From the NCBI GenBank assembly GCA_051294375.1, contig CM119265.1, forward strand, positions 26,351,472-26,415,471: DNA of 64,000 nucleotides. The letters are read 5' to 3'. How positions within the stretch are numbered: position 1 is the stretch's first letter; each line of letters starts with the position of its first letter. The stretch comes from Paraspadella gotoi. Taxonomy: Eukaryota; Chaetognatha. Shown here in pieces: positions 50,806 to 63,375 of the stretch. Made by a program: the position numbers and the translations under genes. The notes under the pieces are model-generated. The model saw only the letters and a program-made list of their open reading frames with translations, was not told the DNA's origin and ran no database searches.

Positions 50806-51174
50806 ATTTAATACAACTTTTTTATTAAAGAAAATTTTAAAAAAACATAAAATTCAGCCAATGATGATGATGATGATAATGATTTTTAAGGTTTTTTCTA
50901 TTTTTAACTAATTTATTGTCACAATTTTAATAAACTGTACTATTAACTTTCATTTAACTTTTAAAGTTTTATAGGAATCCGTTCTTAAAAATTTTGTTTT
51001 AAATTTTTTTTTCTAATTTGTTATATATTAATAAATATTTGAAACCTTCAGTGCAACAACCCAATGAACTAATTCAAAAAGTTGTATTGAAAATCGATTT
51101 AGAAATAGAAGGAAAAAATAATTTTTTTTGAGAGGACTAGAAGTTATAAAAGTGTTCAATTTTGGCCTGCCTTT

Positions 51175-52060
51175 ATGACCATAGTAAAATTAGCAATATT
51201 GCTTTTAAGCTTCGCCCTGACGATGGCGGACATCGCCATTGACATTAAAGTCATGATAGACTGTTTCTTATCATTAGCATGGTCCTACAAAATGATTGAA
51301 TTCCTTAACTTTGGTGTGGTATTCATCCACACCCTTTTCTCTACCATCTTTAATCTCCTCAATGTGAAGCATCCAATCTTCCGGCGACTGTTTGGAACAA
51401 GAAAGTGGAATCTCATCACAATGATTTGTCAAATACTTGGAATCGGGTCAGTTCCATTCTTGATTGATTTGTATTTGGAAAATAAAGGTCAAAGTCACAG
51501 CTCAAAAATACTGCAAGAAAAAGTAGAACTCGTCTTTTTCCTTAATGCTGTCCTCTTGAAATCCTTTCCGCAAATGTTGCTACAGACTGCATCGTTTGAT
51601 ATTTCATTGACGAGCGGAACTGCTGAGCGGTGCTTTCTGAAACGGAACAAACAATGAAATTATTACGATTTTTAAAGGGAAGTTTACAAAATTGACATGG
51701 TTGAATTTTCACAGAGGATTTTGCAGTTGGAAAACCAAAAAATATTTTGCATTGTTTTTAACCGTTCTCTTTACAGCTAGCATCGCCAAACCGGCCGCTC
51801 TAAATCAAGAATTATCCAAACTAAAAGTAAGCAGTATGGAAAAAATGATTTTAAATAAACATTCTGCTTTACTTGGGATTTTTCAGGGGCATAGCAGGTT
51901 TGAGTACTTGCCTCCTTATATTTATGTATTCGTGGAATGATTCCATATTTTATCTCGCTGTAACTCCTTTCATAATTTTAAGAGTTTTAACAAATTGGAT
52001 ATTTAACAAGTTTAAGCAAACTATGCCGGATCTGCCTACGATAATTAAGCTAATCAGATG
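51175..52060 (+). pseudogene. XKR-C 5' part (best copy), truncated
   Basis: Opens MTIVKLAILLLSFALTMADI, with DIAIDIKVM in place of the usual ATD motif and LLKSFPQMLLQ in place of LLESFPQMLLQ. A 160-codon frame ends at 51,657. The next parts (FCSWKTKKYFALF; then STCLLIFMYSWND and FYLAVTPFIILRVL) lie in other frames, and about 40 codons around the cysteine loop are missing. It stops at 52,059 before an AT-rich minisatellite. Even without sequencing noise it lacks the C-terminal two thirds. Confidence 0.75.
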
Positions 52061-52159
52061 ATAAATCACGATAATTCCTTCAATTTGTGATCCTATCTGA
52101 TCATAACAGATCGTACCATACCAAACCAAAAACACAAAAAATAATTATTTAACTATTAT

Positions 52160-52345
52160 TATTTTTTAAATTGCATCATTTTTTTTTATTTGCATCATTT
52201 TTTCAACATGCATAATTTTTTCAACTCGTATCATTTTTTCACTGGATCATTTTTTTTTCAATTTGGAATCATTTTTTAAATTTGCATCATTTTTCAACTT
52301 TCATAATTTTTGCAGCTTAATTTTTTTCACTTTAATTAATTAATT
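52160..52345 (+). repeat. Degenerate 17-18-bp minisatellite (TTTGCATCATTTTTTCAAC)
   Basis: About ten imperfect units. The reverse array is at 48,110-48,300 and the direct one at 58,805-59,010. Confidence 0.8.
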
Positions 52346-52384
52346 AATTTATAACACGTTATTATAATTGAGAGATATATTTAT

Positions 52385-53281
52385 ATTAGGTTCAGTGGAA
52401 CTTTGAACAATTATGAAAAATATCATAATTAATGCTTTAAACAAGTCTTCAAGCGGAGAATCAAGAAAAAGCCTTAAAATCAATGTTTTATTTTCGGAAA
52501 GTCATCTGTACAAAAGAGGAGAAGAGCTGTTAACTGACTTTTGGCTAACCGCACTAGCAACTTGATTATTTTAATAGTTAAAAAAACGATCTAAAAATTA
52601 GCGTAGTGCACATTAAAAACATTAAACTTTGAATTTTGTTTTTCATAGTCTTACGCATAGGCTTTTCACTTTTTCTGCCCTTATTTACATTCAAATCACT
52701 TGAAAGATGAAAAAGTAAAAGATAATCTGCTCAAAACTCAAACAGTATTGTCAAATAATTAATGAGAAATAAAAGTGATATTCAGATTATAGAAATGCAC
52801 AAATCTTGTAAACGCTTCAGTTGTCCTTAAAAAGTACTTTTTCATTCTTTTCTCTCTTTCATTCTTCCAATTTTTAAAATTTGCTACAAAGCTTTGTTGA
52901 ATTTTCTTGGTTTTTCAAACTGTGAGAAATAATTTTTTTTTTTGTTTCTGTATTACGTTGTACTCGGCATGTATACGTATTACAAGTCACTCAAAAAACA
53001 AAAGACTTGACAGTCTCTCTGCAATGGCTGATAACAATGAAATTCTAACTTTCAAACCGTGAACAGTGACAAGATCTCGAGAAGTACAATCAATCGCTTA
53101 CGTGACACGTATGTACCCGCCGTCATACTGTTAAAAATCAGTCTAGTACTTTTGCTGGTCCTGATCGGATGCAAAATTCACGGACTATGGAGAAATAGAT
53201 TCATTAATTCTCTTGATTATGCTCCAGATCTGTTTTATTTTATTGTATTGATTACGCAAAAAGAAAAGCAATTGGTCATAA
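52385..53281 (+). pseudogene. XKR-B 3' third, direct copy without the LTR element
   Basis: Matches 33,083-33,967 with many one-base indels. It is joined on its left to XKR-C downstream DNA, giving a chimeric XKR-C/XKR-B locus. It continues through a single ATAGG (53,282-53,286) into the 3' flank, showing the uninterrupted gene end. Confidence 0.85.
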
Positions 53282-53286
53282 ATAGG

Positions 53287-56200
53287 TTTCCTTAAAGGTT
53301 AATTTTTCTACAACGTCCGGTTAACCGTTAAAAAATTCGACTTTTTAAACCGTTAACGGTTAAAATCAGTTAATTTAATGATTTAGCTTATTTTGACTAA
53401 TATAATGCAAAAAAGAAAGGAAAACAATTAAAACTTTGTATTCGAATCTTATTTCAATATATAGGAATGCACTGATAAGCAAAACGAAGAAAATTGAATT
53501 ATAATTGAAATATCTTTTTAAAATTTAATAGCTTAACTTATAAACGCGTCAAACAGTTAAAGTTTTGAGTTAAGAGATAAAATTTATTTTTGCACTTCTC
53601 CGCTGAGACTGAGGTTAAGATAAATTACAAAAATACAATACAAAAAAATTTTGGAAATAACTTGGTATGGTAGTCGGGCATAGCATAAGTTCAGTCTCTG
53701 CCTTTAAGCATGACACTAACAGTCGTGACCCGCTGGCTCATTGAGTAATAGCCATCATCAGCTCTCAATGACCACAAGGTACGGGTTCAAATCCCAACCC
53801 GGTACCTACCCTTGCGGGAAGTGTGAGACGGCCGTAAGCCCGACTTTGGGACGTGGAAAACCTACAAAGCCTTGATCCAAGCCCAGGAACCGTTCCATGG
53901 CTGCTGGAGGGGTTAAACAAGTTCCGGGGAGAGTGCATCTTCAGTCACTTATCGCCTTATCAAAGCGTTCAGTTCGTCCTGTCTCTTCAATCGTGTGACG
54001 TCAGTTTCATCATGAATTTTTCCCTGAAATATTAAGTAAATGATGATGAAGAAGTACAGTATGAAGATCTAGAAACTTGTATTTTAATATCAAAATGGTC
54101 CATAAAATGCCCTTTAAAACTCAGTTCAGGACGGGCGATGCTACTTTTTGAAAGTCATGGAAGTTTCGCCAAATTACGACTCAGAGATCGACAAAAACGA
54201 TGACAAAAGACCGACTAGTAAATTAATTTGGCCGAACGCATGAGGACAACTTAAAGTAGGGTCAAAAAATAAAGAGCGAAAAAAGACAGAAAAAATAACT
54301 GAGGCGAAATATAATATAAAATAAAATAAATAATTTTAGTGATACGACTGTTCCTACTAATCATAGCGCCGTATTCTCTGAACCCAATGGTCCCGGGTCT
54401 AGCCCTGGTCGGGAAAAGAGTGAAATTGCCAGTTAAACCATCGGTTGGCAAGCCTACCGCCGGATCCAAGTTCCCGGAAAGCAAGGCAACACTTAAGTGT
54501 GGGGGTTATTCACGTTCAATAGAGGCATGCGACCTTTCTCTCCTCTCGAATCATTTCATAATAAATATAAAAACTTATATTTATATAAAAAAAATGTCAG
54601 TCTGGATTTGAGCGCATCACTTTGATTAAAGAAAATATTCTAAAAACTAATAAAGGTTAAATAAAAACAGAAATATTTTTTACAAAATATCTAAAGTTAA
54701 AAAATTTCACCCCGAATTTAACCGTTTAAAACGGTTAAGTTAAAAAAAAATTTCATCTGTTATTAACGGTTTAATTTTTTAAACGGTTAAGGAATCTCTA
54801 AGTCATGAAGGAAAATTTTTAAAACCGTATAAGGCTTAAATTATTTTTATTTGTTATGGAGTATTTATATATAGTTGTAATGAGTTTTAAAAAAAGGAAT
54901 TGTTTAATTATCATTAAATTAAACCTAAGCATATTTTCAAAAGCCACTTATTTTAAACTTTTCATAATAAATGACTTATGACTTTAAATAGTTTATATTT
55001 CTCAATGCTTAATCTCAGAATAGAGGAATACTATATTTAACAATATATGTGAATTTGCTTTAAATTTTTTTGTCTATTGGCACCTATCTATCTTATTTTT
55101 TTTATTTAGGGACTAAAAATTCATCTTAAAAAACAAATTTAAAAACTTTTTATTAATTATCTTATTGATAATAAACTCAAATTTACCAAACCGGTTTTTA
55201 TGCTGTGTACGAAAATTTTGTTTGTAAGAAGCAGAACAGACTTGTATTTGACATTGAAAACTTGAAAAAATGAACTGATTATTTTATAAAACTAAAGTAT
55301 AAAGTCTTCTTAAGTTTTTCTCTACGCATTTTGTTCTTAGAAAGTTAATGCCAATTTCATGAACATTACCCATTTCATAAGCTTTTAAAAAACCAGAAAA
55401 AATTGTCATTTCCGTTTGATTTTATTGAGTACTTTAAAATAACTTTTAATTATGATCATCAATAAAGTTTAACAAACAGATTTGCAATCACAGTGTAGAA
55501 AATTTTGTATTTTCTATGCCTGCGGGTCGCGCGTTCGAGGCGTGTCGCCGTCGATGAACCATATTTTCTGTAGTTTTATCTTACTAAACTTGAAGCATCA
55601 AAGAAAACGTCGAAAAATGTCGAATAAATTGTGAATTATTGGTATTTTTGTAAAGATCCTATGGCAAATCAATGAAATGTCGAATAAATGTTTGTAAATA
55701 AAATCCTTGGAATCCGTAAAAACTTAAAAAAAAGATTCCGGATCGAAAATAATAAGTGAGCGGGTCCAGCGGAAAAATGATCGGACGCGAGGTCACCAAA
55801 TCTTTCACACAGTGTAAATCTACTAATTGAAACGTTCTCCTTCCATCAGTCCCAAATTGCAGAATCAGCCAATAATAGTAACCATCAACCATTTCTTTAT
55901 TTCTCAAAACATTTGGTTTTCCTTTTCGACTTTTGTTCATTGACTCTAAGCTAAGAAAAAAAAATTAGTCTGAAAAAAGTAAACATGTTTACATTTCATT
56001 GTCTAATGTTCATAAAAAGGCCGCCTCTACTTTGTTGTTTTTTTTGTTGAAATATTCAAGTTTCTTTGTTTTGTCCTTTTGACCTCTTGAAACAGAAAAA
56101 TCTTTTGTGTCCCCGTCTGCCTGGATCTAATCTTTTCCTCACCCTTAGTCATCCTCAACAAATTGTGATAAATTTCTGGTCAACCAGATGGTGAAGGACT

Positions 56201-56600
56201 TTTTTACTAATTCCATCGTTCTTTGTTGTTTTTTTAACCTCCTTATTTTGTTATCGCCCTCACTCGTCTCTCTCCGTCTCTCTCTCGTCTCTCTCTTCTC
56301 TCTCCCTCAATGTCTCGTCTCTCTTCTCTCTCCTCCTCTCTCTCTCTCTCTCTTTCTCTCTCTATCTCTCTCCTCTCTTTTTTTTTTCTCTCTCTCTCCT
56401 TCGCCAAATTTTTTCCACCCCCTTTCGAGAAAAAAAAAGCCCATTTCCCGCCATAGGGGGCCTGAGGGCCTCGCGGTCACCGTTCTCGCGACCGCCGCGC
56501 CAGGGTCAATTTCATGCGGAGAACGTTTGGAGGAGGAAGAGGAGGGGAAGGAAGAGATGGGGTTGAAGGTAAAGAGAAGACATTGGGTTTAGGGGAAGGA
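53287..56600 (+). repeat. Direct copy of the XKR-B 3' flank
   Basis: Corresponds to 43,867-47,080. It includes tRNA-like segment 1 at 53,720-54,030 (with a clean GGGTTCAAATCCCAACC box), segment 2 at 54,340-54,545 and a (CT)n array at 56,268-56,398. Indel-rich compared with 43.9-47.5 kb. Confidence 0.8.
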
Positions 56601-56820
56601 AGTTTACTTGTAGAAAAAATAAAAGAAAAGAAAAGAAAAGAAAAGAAAAGAAAAGAAAAGAAAAGAAAAGAAAAGAAAAGAAAAAGAAAAGAAAAAGGAA
56701 AAAGAAAAGAATCTTCCAAGATCTCTCTCTATTTTTAAAGGGATTTTGTTCATTTATTTTTAGAAAAGGGAGATTAGATTGGATGCCCTGATAAGAGAGG
56801 GAGAGAAAGAGAGAAAGAAA

Positions 56821-56853
<33 letters not shown>

Positions 56854-57773
56854 AGAGAGAGAAAGAGAGAGAGAGAGAAAACTTTAAGATTAAAAAATAA
56901 AGTAGATCAAAAAAAAATTAATTAAGAAATTTCTGAATGACGCAAAAAATAGAAAACAAAAAAAATAAAAGAATCAAGTTTTTGAAAATATTAATAAAAA
57001 AAAATACATATATTTTCGTTTTTGCCTACTCAACTTTGTCTCTACGTTATATGCCTCGGCTTTTTTAATATTTGCAAAATAAAAACGATCTGGTTTTACA
57101 TTTTAAACCAAAAACACCATCAATCAATGACCATTAGGCCGAACAGGTTGAAAACTAGAAATTCTCTCAAATAAATAAGGGTTAAGTGATGACTGTAGAG
57201 AATATAAAAATGACAAAATAATTTTTTAAATTTAGCTTATCGATAAGCGGCACGGAAGAATTTAAGTTATTTTAATTAGCTATATAAGTTTAAATTTTTT
57301 TAAATTTTTAAAAAAAATTGTTTAATAGATTCATGATAGAGCTTTAAAAGTTTAGATAAAGGTTATTAATACAACTTTTAAATTTGTTTGGTTTTAATTA
57401 AAGAAAATTTAAAAAAAAACACATAAAAATTCAGCCAATGATGATGATGAATGATGATAATGATTTTTTTAAGGTTTTTTCTATTTTTTAAGGCAATTTA
57501 TTGTCACAATTTTTAAAAAAAACTGTACTATGTAACTTTCTTTCATTTAACTTTTCAAGTTTTATGGGAATCAAGTTCTTAAAAAAAAATTTTTTTTCTC
57601 ATTTGTTATATATTAATAAATATTTGAAACCCTTCAGTGCAACAACCCAATGAACTAATTCAAAAAGTTGTATTGAAAAAATCGATTTAGTAATAGAAGG
57701 AAAAAATAAATTTTTTTTGAGAGAAACTATTGTATTTAGTTATAAAAAGTGTTCAATTTTGGAGCCCGCCTTT
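56600..57773 (+). other. Upstream region of the XKR-C direct copy
   Basis: (GAAAA)n at 56,625-56,710, the dispersed block (56,720-56,800), (GA)n at 56,797-56,880, then AT-rich DNA that lacks the miniature LTR element. It shows that the XKR-B 3' flank and XKR-C are neighbours in at least one copy. Confidence 0.7.
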
Positions 57774-58665
57774 ATGACCAATAGTAAATTAAGCAATATT
57801 GCTTTAAGCTTTCGCCTGACGATGGCGGACATCGCCAACCGACATTAAATCAATGATAGACAGCCCCCTTTGGTTTCTTATCATTAGCTTGATCTAACAA
57901 AATGATTGAATTCCTTAACTTTGGTGTGGGTATTCATCCACACCCTTTTCTCTACATCTTTAATCTCCTCAACCGTGAAGCATCCAATCTTCCGGCGACT
58001 GTTTGGAACTTAAGAAAGTTTGAAATCTCCATCACAATGATTTGTCAAAATAACTTGGAATCGGGTCAGTTCCATTCTTGATTGATTTGTATTTGGAAAA
58101 TAAAAATAAAAGTCACAGCTCAAAAATACTGCAAGAAAAGTAGAACTCGTCTTTTCCCTTAAATGCTGTCCTCCTTGAAATCCTTTCCGCAAATGTTGCT
58201 AACAGACTGCATCGTTGTTAATTCATTGACGAGCGGAACTGCTGAGCGTGGCTTTTCTGAAACGGAACAAACAATGAAATTATTACGATTTTTAAAGGGA
58301 AGTTTACAAATTGACATGTTGAATTTTCACAAGAGGATTTCTTGCAGTTGGAAAACCAAAAAATATTTTGCATTGTTTTTAACCGTTCTCTTTACAGCTA
58401 GCCATCGCAAACCGGCCGCTCTAAATCAAGAATTATCCAAAACTAAAAGTAAGCAGTATGGAAAAAATGATTTTAACATAAACATTCTAGCTTTACTTGG
58501 GATTTTTCAGGGCATTTAGGCAGGTTTTGAGTACTTGCCTCAACTTATATTTATGTATTCGTGGAAATTGATTCCATATTTTATATCTCGCTGTAAGCTC
58601 CTTTCATAATCTTTAAGGTTTAACAAATTGATATTTAAACAATTTAAGCACAACTATGCCGGATC
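57774..58665 (+). pseudogene. XKR-C 5' part, second direct copy
   Basis: Same content as 51,175-52,060 with extra indels (for example a CCCCCTTTGG interruption near 57,865). FPQMLL appears near 58,180-58,200. No frame longer than about 120 codons. Confidence 0.85.
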
Positions 58666-58799
58666 TGCCTAACGATAATTAAGCTAATCAGATGATAAAT
58701 CACGATAATTCCTTCAATTTTGTGATCCTATCTGATCATAACAGATGCGTACCATACCAAACCAAAACACAAATAAATAATTATTTAAACTATTAATGT

Positions 58800-59010
58800 A
58801 TTTTTTAAAAATTGCATCATTTTTTTTTATTTGGCATCATTTTTTCAACATGCATAATTTTTTCAAACTCGTATCATTTTTTTCACTGGGATCATTTTTT
58901 TTTCAATTTGGAATCATTTTTTAAATTTGCATCAATTTTTTAAATTTGCATCATTTTTCAACTTTCATAATTTTTGCAACTTGCATCATTTTTTTCAGAT
59001 TGCTTAATTG
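58800..59010 (+). repeat. Degenerate 17-18-bp minisatellite
   Basis: Same family as 52,160-52,345 with a few more units. Confidence 0.8.
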
Positions 59011-59097
59011 TTTTTCACTTTTAATTAATTAATTAATTTTATAAATTAATTCGTTTTTGAAAAATTCTGATATTTTTTTCCTTTCTAAAAACTTTTA

Positions 59098-59122
59098 NNN
59101 NNNNNNNNNNNNNNNNNNNNNN
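59098..59122. other. Assembly gap of 25 N that is probably an overlap
   Basis: The left flank ends AAAAACTTTTA and the right begins AAACTTTTATTATCG. The inverted copy at about 48,020-48,060 runs through without a gap, so the 25 N replace a 9-base overlap. Confidence 0.9.
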
Positions 59123-59327
59123 AAACTTTTATTATCGCCATTTATTCCGCGCTTTTTTCTCATTACAAAATCCCAACTTTACATCCGAGATTTTTGTAGA
59201 TTTATTTTACGGCACAGAGATTTAGTCAGAATACGTTTTATGTTTGGAAATAAAGTTATTTGATCGACGGCGTCAAATTAGATTCCAGATTTCGAAGTCG
59301 CAAGAACCCGCAAGTGTTCGTACACTC

Positions 59328-59339
59328 TCTGTCTCTCTG

Positions 59340-59393
<54 letters not shown>

Positions 59394-59535
59394 AATGACT
59401 ATTCGCGTCAATGAATGACTATCATCGCATCAATGAATGATTATCATCGCATCAATGAATTACTATCATCGCATCCATCATTTGGTTATCATCGCATCAA
59501 TATTTGGTTATCTTCGCATCAATATCGCGTCATTA
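59328..59535 (+). repeat. (CT)n followed by ATCATCGCATCAATGAATGA tandem array
   Basis: The CT run (59,328-59,392) leads into about six copies of a 20-24-bp unit, the reverse of 47,690-47,770. Confidence 0.85.
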
Positions 59536-59769
59536 TAGATAGATATATAAATATAGCTATACAAAGAAAATCCTACTTACATAAATGGTAGTAAAAACCG
59601 TTTAATATTGAAAAAGATAAAAAGGAGGAGGAGAAGGAGGAGGAGGAGGAGGAGGTGGAGGACATTGGAAAATCTTGCATCAGTGAAAGAAAAGGAAAGT
59701 TTTGTGCGAGCGAAGAATACAGATTAGTGAGAGTGAATTATTTGGCGCCATCTAAAGTGAGTGAAAATA

Positions 59770-59815
<46 letters not shown>

Positions 59816-60178
59816 TGAAAGGTCAAAACTGGACACAATGAAATCATATTAATTATTCGTCTAATATTTCTCTTTTTGAAAAGAAAAAAACCGATTAAAC
59901 TAAGATGTACCCCGTGAGCAAGAACGGATGGCACAAAGTAAAAATTTATTACACCAAAACTACTAAATAAAAGTTAACTTATTTTATGTCATTTGATAGA
60001 AAAGTCCTTGATTTTTATTTATGCAAAACTGACTTAGGGTATGCTCATAATGTTCTCCTTTTCTAAGAGGCAAACATTTGATTCCTAAAATTCATTAGGA
60101 TTGAGAAAAAAACGTTACCAGTAATCTGCCGTGGCGATGATGATGCTTCACCAATCTTGATTCCAGCGCATTAACGAC
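59536..60178 (+). other. Non-coding stretch with (GGA)n and (GA)n
   Basis: (GGA)n at 59,625-59,660 and (GA)n at 59,775-59,816. No gene supported. Confidence 0.6.
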
Positions 60179-60508
60179 NNNNNNNNNNNNNNNNNNNNNN
60201 NNNNNNNNNNNNNNNNNNNNNNNNNNNNNNNNNNNNNNNNNNNNNNNNNNNNNNNNNNNNNNNNNNNNNNNNNNNNNNNNNNNNNNNNNNNNNNNNNNNN
60301 NNNNNNNNNNNNNNNNNNNNNNNNNNNNNNNNNNNNNNNNNNNNNNNNNNNNNNNNNNNNNNNNNNNNNNNNNNNNNNNNNNNNNNNNNNNNNNNNNNNN
60401 NNNNNNNNNNNNNNNNNNNNNNNNNNNNNNNNNNNNNNNNNNNNNNNNNNNNNNNNNNNNNNNNNNNNNNNNNNNNNNNNNNNNNNNNNNNNNNNNNNNN
60501 NNNNNNNN
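60179..60508. other. Assembly gap of 330 N
   Basis: Unknown sequence. The flanks share no repeat I can see. Confidence 0.95.
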
Positions 60509-61434
60509 GGTAACGCGAAGAGAGATAGAATGGCAGCGATTTATATTAGCTGCCATCGCAGTTCCTGCTCTCTCTCTCTCGTCTCTCCTCTCATCTCTCT
60601 CTCTCTCTCTCTTCTCTCTCCTCTCTCTCGCAGTCATCTCCTCTCTGTCGTCTCTCTCTCTTGCATTCATTCTCTCCTTCATTATATCCTCTGCGCGGAC
60701 AATGACAACAAACGGCGGAAACCTCAGAGCGTCCAAAATGTCTAATCAGAAAAAAAAGTAACAACAACAGAGTAATATCTCAGATGTTAAGACGAAAAAG
60801 ACTAAACACGCCAATCAACAGTGCCAACACCAAGTGAACAAACAGTCGACCGACAACAAAGTAAAACAGACCAACAACGACAAACGGACAACAACAACAA
60901 CAACAACGCACAGCCACCAAATTCCAGAGTCACAGCGAACACTTTCTGTAGAGTCGCGCGCGTCCAATCGAAGAGTAATCTCCCATAATCCCGTCTGGCA
61001 CAGATCCATTAATTGCCTCTCCCCTGCCCAATTTTCCCTTTTTCTGTTTTATGATTATCGTTCCCATCTTCACCAGTTTTTCGCTTTTACAGAGGTCCAT
61101 TCTCGTAATCGATTGAATTCTTTTAAAAAAAGCATTTTTTTTAAGAATTAGTTGAGTGATTATTTCTATTTTTATTTCCAGTTGGATGATCAGCAAACCT
61201 TATTGAATATTGAATATATTGAATGGCACATAATCTATTTGAAACAGTTGTCTTGAAATCCTCTGTATCAAATCGTTATCGAGGTTTTTCCTTCTAATAA
61301 ATTTCGAAAAAGAAAAAAGGGAGAAAAAAAGAAAGAAAAAGAGTTTTGCTCCCGCGGTTATCATTCGTCATTTCTCCTTTTAATCTTTCTATTGGCTCCC
61401 TTTCTCTCCCTTTATCTCACTGCATCACTTTTTA

Positions 61435-61495
61435 ATTCATTCATTCATTCATTCATTCATTCATTCATTCATTCATTCATTCATTCATTCATTCA
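61435..61495 (+). repeat. (ATTC)n microsatellite
   Basis: About fifteen uninterrupted units, with looser copies on to 61,640. Confidence 0.9.
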
Positions 61496-62029
61496 CTGAT
61501 TCATTAATTCATTCATTCAATTATTTTTCCATTGATTGATTGATTAATTTTTAATAAATAAATTTTTTTAATGTTTTCTTTCATCGATTAATTCATTTCT
61601 TCGTTCATTTTTTTCATTCATTTATTCATTCACTATGACAATGTTCTCACCCCACCTCGTCACCTACCCCTTTCACATAACCCTTTAACACCCAGACTTA
61701 ATTTTCATCCGCGCTCAAACTCCCTTTTTACATCATCTCACCCCTCGGGCGATTTCTCATAATTTTTCCTCTTCCCTTTAACTTACCCTTTCCAAATAAG
61801 CCTTCACCTCATCTCTCTCAACACTCTTCACTTTCTCACCCACCTCAACCCCCAACTCATTTACTCCCCTCTCTCCCCCTTCTACCCACTCCCCCCTCCC
61901 CGCCCCCTCCCAACTCAGTATTAAAAAAAAGTAGAACTGCCAATCTCTTTGCAAAATGGACAGAGTTATGGCGGCTTTTGTCGTGAGAATCCGGGTTGTG
62001 AAGATCTGACCCATTTGAGAGGACAGCGT

Positions 62030-62250
62030 ATCAAGATGGGCCTATGGATGGGGCATGTGATGGGCTTATGAACCTTGAGATGTGCCTTGAGGATGGCTAT
62101 TTAGATGGCCTTATGGATGGACCTTGAGATGTGCCTATAGGATGGCTATTTAGATGGCCTATGGATGGACTCCTTGCAGTATGTGCACTATAGATGGCTA
62201 TTTAGATGGCCTTATGGATGGACTTTGAGATGGGCCTCTGAATGGGAACT
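62030..62250 (+). repeat. 48-50-bp minisatellite
   Basis: About four copies of a unit with GGATGGCTATTTAGATGGCC, TTATGGATGGAC and TTGAGATGTGCC. Confidence 0.85.
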
Positions 62251-63047
62251 GACATAACTATTGATCTGAGGAAAAAAAAGGGAGGGGTGGAAATGAAAAA
62301 ATGGCTTCAACGAAAATTATACTCTTTTTTTGTATATTTATTCTTATTTACTTATTTCCCCTCAATTATACAACGTATAAGATGAACGATTCTCTCCCCA
62401 GAGATTTCCCCAATCCACACAACGCTTACGACTTCTTCCTCCTCCTCCTCCTCCTCCTCCTCCTCCATTAAATTCTTCTTTTTTTTTCTTTCTTATTTTT
62501 GAATCCTTTGTTTTCCGGACGCTCGTTGCCGTCGAACGCGGGACGAAAAGAGCAGCTGAGGGACGAGAGTCCCTTCAAGTTACCGGATGTAATTGGGAGG
62601 AAGGGAGAAGAAGGAAGGGATGGATGGGAGGAAAGGAAATAAGAAAGGATCAAAAGGGAAAAAGGAATGATAGGAGGGAGAAATTAAGGAGGGATGGATA
62701 AGGAAGGAATAAAGAAGAGCGAAAGAAAAGCAAAGAAGTTAGAAAGGTGGAAGAAGGGAAAAGAGGTAAAATTAGAGAAGAAAACAATAGAATAAGAAAA
62801 GGTGGAGAGAGAATTTAAGAGGCCTTTGGAGAATCAAGTAAAACAATTTAAATCGTTTTGAAGACTTAACTTAATACTTCTTTTTTCTACTGTGCTTTTA
62901 GAGTAATGGTTAATTTTTGATTCAAGATAAAAATGACGTCAAAGAAAATAAGATAAATTTTAATTAAATTCGTTATAATGGTTATCGTTGTAGTTAATTA
63001 TTACTGAATTATTTTGAATTTATTTCTTAATTTGGTAAGGAAACTTT

Positions 63048-63051
<4 letters not shown>

Positions 63052-63137
<86 letters not shown>
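63052..63137 (+). repeat. (CT)n microsatellite
   Basis: About 43 CT units with one CC interruption. Confidence 0.9.
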
Positions 63138-63141
<4 letters not shown>

Positions 63142-63375
63142 CTCTCTATCTGTTTTTCTATCTGACTTCCGTCTACGTTTCCACGCTTGTAAATAGTCTG
63201 GAATCTTATATTTCTCCCAGGCGACGAGGGAAACCAGCGAGCCAACTTTCTAGAGAGAAAACTCGTCCAAACTTGGGATTCGATTTTTTTGTTGGCAAAT
63301 TCTCATTTTTTCGTGTTAAAATTTTATCAAATTTGATTAAATTTCTGTTTTTATAAACAAGCAAACATGGACTGT

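Larger units (their letters stand above)
60509..63375 (+). other. Repeat-rich non-coding region
   Basis: Contains CT-rich DNA (60,569-60,655), a CAA run near 60,890-60,910, (TTCA)n at 61,435-61,495, a 48-bp tandem repeat (62,030-62,250), (CCT)n at 62,435-62,467, a purine-rich stretch (62,590-62,830) and (CT)n at 63,052-63,137. An exon cannot be excluded at 60,680-61,020, which is less AT-rich, but no family is recognisable. Confidence 0.5.

Noticed and set aside
60834-61151. 105-codon frame rich in Thr/Asn/Lys
   Set aside because: Driven by a CAA repeat and poly-T region; no motif and no splice context.
61778-62014. 78-codon minus-strand frame
   Set aside because: C-rich low-complexity DNA on the plus strand keeps it open; nothing recognisable.
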